In this document: positions 57,701-64,000 of the stretch, in pieces
How positions within the stretch are numbered: the stretch's first letter is position 1
Layout: every line of letters starts with the position of its first letter
Assembly (NCBI GenBank): GCA_963971405.1
Contig: OZ020486.1
Location: 40,261,419-40,325,418 of the forward strand
Length of the DNA stretch: 64,000 nt
Direction: 5' to 3'
Source of the DNA: Psococerastis gibbosa
Taxonomy: Eukaryota > Arthropoda > Insecta > Psocodea > Psocidae
Made by a program: the position numbers and the translations under genes
Notes under the pieces: generated by a model
What the model was told of the DNA's origin: nothing
The model's database searches: none
What the model saw: the letters and a program-made list of their open reading frames with translations, nothing else

Positions 57701-59190
57701 GACGTACAGTATAAGGGGACAGAAGAATCCGTGCTAATAGGCCGTGGTCGATTTGAAAGTAAGCTTCCAAACGTTTCGCCAACAACTGCGGTCGACAGCT
57801 TCAGTGGCACTACGTACACGTACACTTCTAAGGTTGTATCGCGGAGGTACCTTAGCAACTGACTGAGTTGGTGCAGGTGTGGTTCGGTGCGCAGGCGTTC
57901 TCGTTTCCGATTGGCTCGTTGGCGTCATTCTCTTTGTTGTTGTTTTGTTGAGGGCTGAATACCATATATATACCTACCATGACGTACAGTATGCCTAAAT
58001 GTATAGTGTGGCCCTGTCCTGCCAACGTCCCCATCGGATTTCGGACATTATTAGCATTGTTCTCGAATGCCATTGGCAAACAAGTGCCTACCTAACTAGT
58101 AGTAGAGCTATATAATAGCTTTAAATCATGAGAGTTTTTTTCACGTAAAATATTTATCTAGCTTACAACACCATCGCGATGCATCGTTTTAAAAGTGCCG
58201 GTAAGGAATACTACAATTCCTTACTTTTCAATTGCTTTTATCTTGGGCTAGATGAGCTCTACAGGGGGTATAATCCACTCATTTTCTGTCTTTGCTCTCT
58301 ACTAACCATCAGTCTTCTGCTGTCCGAGCTCCATAACCAGCTGGCGGGCATGCGACGGAATGACCGCGTTGTAATTTTCAAGAATGACCCTCTTGAGCTG
58401 CAGCGTCCACTCCCTCTTCTGCTCGAAGTGCCGCGCCTGCAGCGTGTACTGCAGCCGCGGGTTGTCGAACGGGATCACGTGGAAGCTCAGCGGCTCGCCG
58501 GGGACACTCTCGATCAGCATCAGGTTCGAACACTGTGGAAACAGAAGTTACCATGTAATTACAAGGACAATCACGGCAGGAGTCAGCTAATGATAGCCTA
58601 CATAAGGATCAGAGCTAATGCTGGGCGTACTACAACCGCAGGTTGGCGAATGGGATCACGTGGAGGCTCAGTGGTTCACCGGGGACACATTCGATCAACA
58701 TCAGGTTCAAAAACAAAAAACAAAAATAGCCAAGCAATTAGAAGGAGTGAAATTATGAAATATAATAATCTGGATTTATGGACTGCCTGAAAGCGTATTT
58801 TAGTAGTGGAAGTGGAAGTACTGTTTCAAATCGAACAAACCCCATCAGCCAGGATACACATATTCAATTTGAAATAGCCAGGCCTCACAGTTTTAGTGGT
58901 GTCACCACAGACTACATGAATTGCTAGTTACACTCAAGTTTTTTTTTTAAGATACAGGACGCAGAATAGATTGGAAAGTTAAAAGTGTAGCATGGCCAAT
59001 GGAATAACTATAGGCTACATATGATAAAGCTTACGTTGATATGTGCTTTATAGCCCAAAACGCCCTCTTCTTTCTTCTTGGTGATAAGTAACATTTTATC
59101 AAAGAGAAATATGTGACGTAAAGCTTTGGCACCCGATATTCGGAATGTTCCTTCTGCACACAGCTCTCCGTATGTCGTCAAGTCTTCTCC
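54743..59190 (-). CDS. PLEKHG1-3-like Rho guanine nucleotide exchange factor, C-terminal part
   Basis: Four exons join in phase (59190-59035, 58532-58307, 57291-57140, 56623-54743) and give the last 804 residues. The first two exons form the PH domain: [40 protein letters not shown], then [54 protein letters not shown]. This order and sequence are those of PLEKHG1/2/3, which activate Rho-family GTPases through a DH domain before the PH. The PH is followed by [16 protein letters not shown] and a long, serine- and glutamate-rich, low-complexity tail. The tail contains [14 protein letters not shown] proline runs and a final coiled patch ([21 protein letters not shown]). The DH exons are not visible in 59191-64000 and should lie beyond the right edge. 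Which of the three paralogues it matches best cannot be told here. Confidence 0.88.
56680..57055. mobile_element. Foldback element family 1, copy D, with 31-bp flanking direct repeats
   Basis: The left end GGCGGGGATTCCACCTACCA and the right end GGTGGAATCCCCGCC are inverted, with the family's GTGATGTGGTAGCAGACATT and CTCGCATTGCAGAATGCAAA blocks inside. The core is reversed relative to copies A-C (CATATCCCATGCCATTTTTT). A 31-bp sequence starting TATCAGTCAGATAACT stands directly before (56649-56679) and after (57056-57086), with one mismatch. It lies in the RhoGEF's last intron. Confidence 0.9.
57664..57686. repeat. (ATT)n microsatellite
   Basis: Seven to eight ATT units in a RhoGEF intron. Confidence 0.85.
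57690..57930 (-). repeat. Dispersed repeat with CGACCACGGCCTATTAGC
   Basis: On the minus strand CGACCACGGCCTATTAGC appears (57734-57751). The same string is at about 8159-8176 and 12649-12666 on the plus strand, with the following ACTCCGGCCA(C/G)GAAAGCC-like block at both. A related ACTCCGGCCGTGAAAG is at 51102. A dispersed short element; type unknown. Confidence 0.5.
58618..58711 (-). pseudogene. Decayed duplicate of the second PH-domain exon of the RhoGEF gene
   Basis: The minus strand reads [25 protein letters not shown], then a stop where the true exon has Gln, then YA. The real exon 86 bp away reads [28 protein letters not shown]. There is no AG acceptor before the copy and it ends after about 30 codons, so it cannot be spliced in. 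It is a local partial duplication. Confidence 0.88.
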
Positions 59191-59260
59191 CTGAAACAAC
59201 CAGCCAAATTACACCTTATCACTATTATGCAGTCTATACTAGCCTACTGATACTATACAA

Positions 59261-59283
59261 TAATAATAATAATAATAATAACA
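59261..59283. repeat. (AAT)n microsatellite
   Basis: Seven to eight AAT/ATA units, just upstream of the first visible RhoGEF exon on the minus strand. Confidence 0.85.
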
Positions 59284-59419
59284 ACAATTCTTTATTTCCA
59301 ACAAATACAATTATTAGACAAAATACAATTAGGGCTCCCATGCTTTCATAGAGGCGTGCGGGATACACAATACATCGGCATGTGTCTCATGCCTTACAGA
59401 CACTATTTTCCATCGGGTA

Positions 59420-59790
59420 ACGCACACATATGGTCGAAGAAGGAATTCATGGATCAACTGAAAGAGGACGCACAGACTCATTGGCGGCCCCAAGGGGGGG
59501 GGGGGGGAGAGAGAAAAACCAGTGTGGACTAGAAAAAATGCACTTGCCAGGGAAAACAATTACAAATAGGTACCATATCATGGAACCGCCCCCCCCCCCC
59601 CCATCGAGAAATATTTCTAGGTCCCCCCTTGGGACGCAGGAGCACGAACGTACCAAGAGATGAAGAGGAAAGCGCAGGACCGAGAGAGCTGGAGGATGAT
59701 ACAGTATGTAGGGAGTTGCTGCCAACCACTCGTTGAGATTGTGACCTCAGAACAACCCATACATGGTAACGGATGTTTCTGGTCTAGCTT
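59420..59790 (+). mobile_element. RTE-like LINE 3' end broken by an inverted repeat with G14 and C14 runs
   Basis: RTYQEMKRKAQDRESWRMIQYVGSCCQPLVEIVTSEQP reads in plus frame near 59650-59765, the typical RTE C-terminal end. Before it, GGCCCCAAGG plus a 14-base G-run (59494-59507) pairs with a 14-base C-run (59589-59602) and CCCCCCTTGGGAC (59624-59636). An inverted-repeat insert of about 150 bp is therefore likely. Confidence 0.5.
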
Positions 59791-59799
59791 GTGTAGTAC

Positions 59800-61300
59800 G
59801 GTATAATGTATGCGAGGAAACTGATTTACTGATATAAGAGAGACTCCATGGGCACAATGCTCCATTGTATTTTTTTGTTTTTTTCAATATTTTGACGCCT
59901 ACAGACTAGAGAGCAACTATTTTATATCCTATTTCTCCATTGTCTTGGGTTTCATTCAAAACCATGCGAATTTATCAATGCGAAGCACTACATTAAACAC
60001 GAATACCTAAGCAAAACATGGCGGCGATTATTCAATAGGCCTCCTTTGGTTCCAAAATGAACCACATCGAGTAATACAAATTACAAATTAAATACAAACA
60101 AACTATTAAAAATGGCGTCATGGGATATGTTAAGAGGATATAATACGTAGGAAAAATTTCAGACAGACCACAGATGAAAATATGAAGAAAAAAAAACGAA
60201 ATATTTTTCTTCACTATTTAAGTTTCTAGTTTAAATTAAATGTATATTATTTAAAAATGATAGAGGCAATATAAAAATATTTAACAAAAACATTAATAAT
60301 GTTCTGCTAATAAATAGTTAATTCTAGTGACACTATCTGGCAAAACAAAGATGACCCTGAGCCAACGGCTCACGGCTGTAAAGTGTAAACTGTAAAGGTA
60401 GGGGAGGCATCACCCCCTGCTGCTTCGCTGAATGGTCTTTATACCTGCGACCCGCAGGCTGCTAGACCCAGCCCAAGGAAGTAGGAACTCGGAAGATTTT
60501 ATTCGAATCTCAGGATTGATTTTTGCTCCAGCAGTGGCGGGTGCACTGTTTCATACTACCAGTGGCGACTAAGTCATAATAACCAACTTTCTAAAATTTG
60601 TTGTTGCCTATTTTCGATAGACGTACTCAGCTAGATTGCTATACATTGGCGTAGTTAGGGGGGCATAGCGACCCCCAGGTACTTGTCAAGCCCCCCCCCC
60701 CCAGGATGTTTGAGTAAATATAACAATTTAAAAAACTTAATAAATAAATAAACGAATAATTGAAAATCCGAAAAAAAAATTATCAGAGCATATCAATAAC
60801 GTTTAAAAAATCACTGTAGCGCAAATATTCGACCATTTTAATGCATTGTGTTGGCTATTTTCCATTCGAAAACGAAGTCAAGTATGTAGAGTATCGAGTG
60901 TACTTTGACATGCCTTCTAACAGTGGTTTTTCGTTGCCTTCTGCATTTTTATGCCGTTGACTCTTCATTGAGTTCATTCACCTTCGGGGCCAACCCCCAT
61001 GACAAATGAGTACCTTAGTAGTGGTTGCTTATTTAGTGGCGGCAACTATTCGCCCCGTCACAAAGTCTACGTCGGGTTCTAGTGGCTTTCCCTAGACAAG
61101 CCTGCACCACCAGACTTGTTACCACACCCTCTGATTATGCCGCTGCTTGGTCGGGGACTGCTTATGCGTTATATTCGCTATCTGCCACCTGTGACCCCAC
61201 TAGTAGCCTGCAGCTCAGCCCTAGCACTAATAGACTATACACAAATGAACTAAATAGAATAAATACAATTTACGAGGCAGTACGATAGGTTACAGAGAAA
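59800..61300. other. Intergenic or intron DNA, few landmarks
   Basis: Around 60085-60135 there is a lone piece of the foldback family 1 core (ACAAACAAACTATTAAAAAT followed by GGCGTCATGGGATATGTTAA) without arms. A 12-base C-run lies at 60691-60702. No coding exon is recognised. Confidence 0.5.
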
Positions 61301-61309
61301 TTAATTCAA

Positions 61310-62690
61310 AACAACATGACAGTAGGTACTATGCGTGGAACATTAGGCCACAACAAAGTAACTTACAATAAAAAGACGCCAGATGGGCGAAAGGGCGATG
61401 TGCAAGACTGTGGCAACCACCGACCTATAAAACTGCACTGCCATGCAATGAGGTGGATGGAAAGGGTGGTTGAGAGAAGACTCAGAGTTCCAATAAATGA
61501 GACCATCTCCAAAAACCAACTAGGATTCATGCCAGGTCGAGGAACTACAGATGGAATATACGAAACATTGCAAGGACTCTGCTAGAAAAACATCGAGAAA
61601 AGAAAAAACCTGTTCATTGTGTTCGTGGACGTGGAAAAAGCCTATGATAGAATACCGAGAAGTTTAATCTGGGATGTGTTGGAAGAGAGACGAGTTCCGC
61701 AAAGCTATATAAGGCTAATAAAGAATATGTACGAGTGCGTAGTGCGGCAGGGGTCGGTTACACCTTCCCAGTAACTTATGGGTTGCATCAGGGGTCAACC
61801 TTGAACCGCTGTTGTTCGTTCTCATAATGGACGTAGTGACCAGGCAGATGCAAGGGCAAGCGCCAGAAAGCCTTCTCTTCGTTGATGATATCCTCCTGGT
61901 AGGAGACTCGCGAGAAGATGTCGAGAGTACTCTCAGACTGTGGGTGGAAACGGTGGAGCGCCAGGGGCTTAAAGTGAATCGCAAGAAAACAGAGTACATG
62001 GAATGCATAAGCCAGGAACCTGGATCGATAAAAGTAGATAACCAAAACCTAGAGAAGGCCAAAACATTCAAATATCTACGAGCAACGTTACGCGAGAATG
62101 GCGGCTGTGAAGACGATGTAAAAGTACGGGTAACCTCAGGTTGGGCCAAGTGGCGAGATATGGCGGAGATCTTGAAGGATAGGAGAATGCCGAAAAATTC
62201 AAATCAAATTCCGCATATACGTACAAGCAAGCGGTGAGACCGTGTATGACCTACCGAGCGGAGTGCTGGCCATTGCGGAGGAGAAAGAGCAATTGCTGCA
62301 TGTGGCTGGGATACGCATGTTGCGTTAATATCTGGGTTACAAATTAACAGGCAGGAGGAGAAACGAGGGCATCCGGGCGGAGATGCAAGTAGCACCGATC
62401 ACCGATAAAGTCAGGGAACGAAGACTGGCGTGGTGGGGCCATACGTTAAGAAGAGAAGATGGACACCTGCTACAACGTGTAAGGGACTGCACGGTAGAGG
62501 GCCCAAGACCTATAGGACGACCGAGGATGTCCCTTGTAACGAAAGTGAGAGAGGACCTCAGAACCTTCGGTCTCTCGCCGGATATGATTGATTCCAAAAA
62601 CCGAAACACCTGGAAGAATAAGATCCGTGCCACTGACCCCGTGGGAGGGATGAGGCGCCGTAAAAAAAAAAGGCCTGCATGGGTGTAAGC
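61310..62690 (+). mobile_element. Decayed RTE-clade LINE, RT to C-terminus
   Basis: Frames in order read [119 protein letters not shown] (catalytic FVDD) and TFKYLRATLRENGG. They finish with RRLAWWGHTLRREDGHLLQRV and RMSLVTKVREDLRTFGL. At least four breaks separate them. The DVEKAYDR and WGH-RR motifs are those of RTE elements. It ends before AAAAATAAATTTTTG. Confidence 0.88.
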
Positions 62691-62699
62691 GACAAAAAT

Positions 62700-63440
62700 A
62701 AATTTTTGATATAATGCAAACATGCTTTCCAATTTGTAAATTAGTAGATAGACAATGTGTAATTTCATAGTAAATAATTTCCTCATGGATAAATTTCGGA
62801 TGCCTAAGGGGGGGGGGGGGACATCTATATATTGACAACCCCTTAAAACTCAATTGCATATTCTGGAACGAACAGACCATTACATTGTAACAGTAGTAAC
62901 AATGACACGGCACGCAATGCATTGGAGCGTGATTTTTCCATAATATCTTCAAAAAATAATTTTTTGCACAGAAGCAAATATTTTTAGGAAAGCAACCTGT
63001 TTGGCTTTGTTACTCTATTGAACACCTAAAACATACCTGAGGGTAGAATTCATCGACAGAAAGATTCCACTGAAATTTTTTTTTTTTACCCCCAGAAGCA
63101 AACTACCAAGGGGCAAGCGACCCACTGCATTTTGTTAACATTAATAACGTTTTTGAGAATAACCCCCCCAAATAAAGTTAACCCAAAATAGAAATGAAAA
63201 TCATCTCGAGGTATGATTTTTGTAAGCCTACGTGCCAAATTTCACCAAAATCGACGGAATAGTTTGCCCGGAAATCGACAGATAGCCAGACATTTCGTAA
63301 AACCCACTTTTTGGGTTCCTGGGACATCAAAACGCTTAAATCCGCTGAAATGTTGACCGTCACAAAGCTTTCCTTATACTACGTATAAATTGGAAAGCAA
63401 AAATTAAAATGCACGGTCATAGCCTAATATTTAACATACA
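62700..63440. other. Non-coding spacer
   Basis: A G-run of 13 at 62808-62820 and no coding signal. CCCAAAATAGAAATGAAAATC and flanks show no repeat that I can place. Confidence 0.5.
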
Positions 63441-63444
63441 GAAT

Positions 63445-64000
63445 CATATTTTTTGGCTTGCCTCACTGTGCCCCACAAAAGGCCGCGTGTTAATACCCAA
63501 GACTGCGGTGAAGTTCAAGGAAGTAAAATCAGACCATTACTGTTTGTTCTCTTTATCAATGACCTGTTCTTGCTGGAATGTGTTAAGCATTTCTTTGCTG
63601 ATATGCTGATCTACTTGGCGGGAAAAAACCTAGTAGAATTAACTTCGAAGATGAATGCGGAACTGAATTTCATTACTAGATGGTGTTTAATATTAAAAAT
63701 CGAAGGCGATGGTTATTAGTTCGAGAGCTATGGAGTGTTTGGAAAAGTTGGTTCTTGGTGGTGATAGAATGGGTCAAATCCTTCAAGTATCTTGGAATAC
63801 TCATTGATTCTCGCCTTACCTTAAATTTGAACTATGAGACGGTCACAAGTAAAACAAAATGCAAAATGTCGCTCCTTCGTAAGGTGTAATTCCTTCTACC
63901 ATGTACCACTAAAGTCACTTTGTTCAACTCCTTAATTCGGCCGCACTACAGCTACTGTATAACAGTGTTTTATCCGGCAAACTGCTCCGTGCTTGACGCT
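63445..64000 (+). mobile_element. LINE RT fragment, running off the right edge
   Basis: The frame reads GEVQGSKIRPLLFVLFINDLFLLECVKHFFADMLIYLAGKNLVELTSKMNAELNFITRWC, then in another frame WVKSFKYLGILIDSRLTLNLNYETV. These are the RT palm (degenerate GS.LGPLLF and FADD as FADM) and thumb of a CR1/Jockey-like LINE. The catalytic second Asp is replaced by Met, so it is inactive. Confidence 0.85.

Noticed and set aside
58179..58790. 203-codon plus-strand frame across the RhoGEF PH exon
   Set aside because: The open frame mirrors the minus-strand coding exon and its decayed duplicate. The protein has no features.
59430..59729. Several frames rich in Gly/Pro on both strands
   Set aside because: They are translations of the G14 and C14 runs and their inverted repeat, not coding sequence.
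59191..64000. Search for the DH domain exons of the RhoGEF
   Set aside because: Minus-strand frames here show no DH-like helices; LINEs and spacer fill the region. They are assumed to be further right.
1..64000. CRISPR arrays, prokaryotic defence systems, integrases or viral genes
   Set aside because: No regularly spaced short repeats with spacers, no operon-like gene strings and no viral hallmark genes. All reverse transcriptases belong to LINEs.

Overview
This is eukaryotic nuclear DNA from an invertebrate animal, most likely an arthropod. It is AT-rich, with GT-AG introns, widely spaced small exons and a heavy load of non-LTR retrotransposons, SINEs, foldback (long inverted repeat) elements and microsatellites. 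Nothing bacterial, viral or organellar was seen. The class (crustacean, basal hexapod or insect) cannot be settled from this sequence alone.

Seven host genes were assembled exon by exon, with splice phases that agree apart from one base of uncertainty in PRPSAP exon 2. In order they are: (1) a PRPP-synthetase-associated protein gene (PRPSAP, minus, 2725-6013), whose last exon lies beyond the left edge; (2) TMEM18 (plus, 6448-16970), head-to-head with PRPSAP across 434 bp; (3) the spliceosomal HAT-repeat protein SYF1/XAB2 (plus, 25794-41098, 15 coding exons, 859 aa); (4) a single-exon MATH-BTB protein of the SPOP type (minus, 42369-43367); (5) the RING E3 ligase Hakai/CBLL1 (plus, 43750-49734, 341 aa), head-to-head with the BTB gene across 382 bp; (6) the complex I subunit NDUFA10/ND-42 (minus, 50447-53832, 403 aa), tail-to-tail with Hakai; (7) the C-terminal 804 residues of a PLEKHG1-3-like RhoGEF (minus, 54743-59190), whose DH domain lies beyond the exons I can see. 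These are unrelated housekeeping or signalling genes, not an operon-like system. The only likely shared control is at the two divergent promoters.

Introns and intergenic DNA are mostly mobile elements. At least six LINE types are represented by 5'-truncated or decayed copies, several with clear target-site duplications: 17 bp at 22193/22897, 13 bp at 28562/31036, 11 bp at 20522/21134. There is a 5S-rRNA-headed SINE with a 15-bp target duplication (14052-14406) and an older copy at 10117-10461. tRNA-headed SINEs and a 310-bp hAT-like MITE with 8-bp duplications are also present.

The most unusual component is a foldback family with ends like GGCG-GG-TTCCACC and arms of about 70 bp or more, present in at least six copies. 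Two copies are flanked directly by near-perfect 27- and 31-bp direct repeats, far longer than usual transposon target duplications. Another copy was split by a LINE. Other notable points are a decayed partial duplicate of a PH-domain exon in the RhoGEF gene and a foldback lying 17 bp from a SYF1 splice donor.
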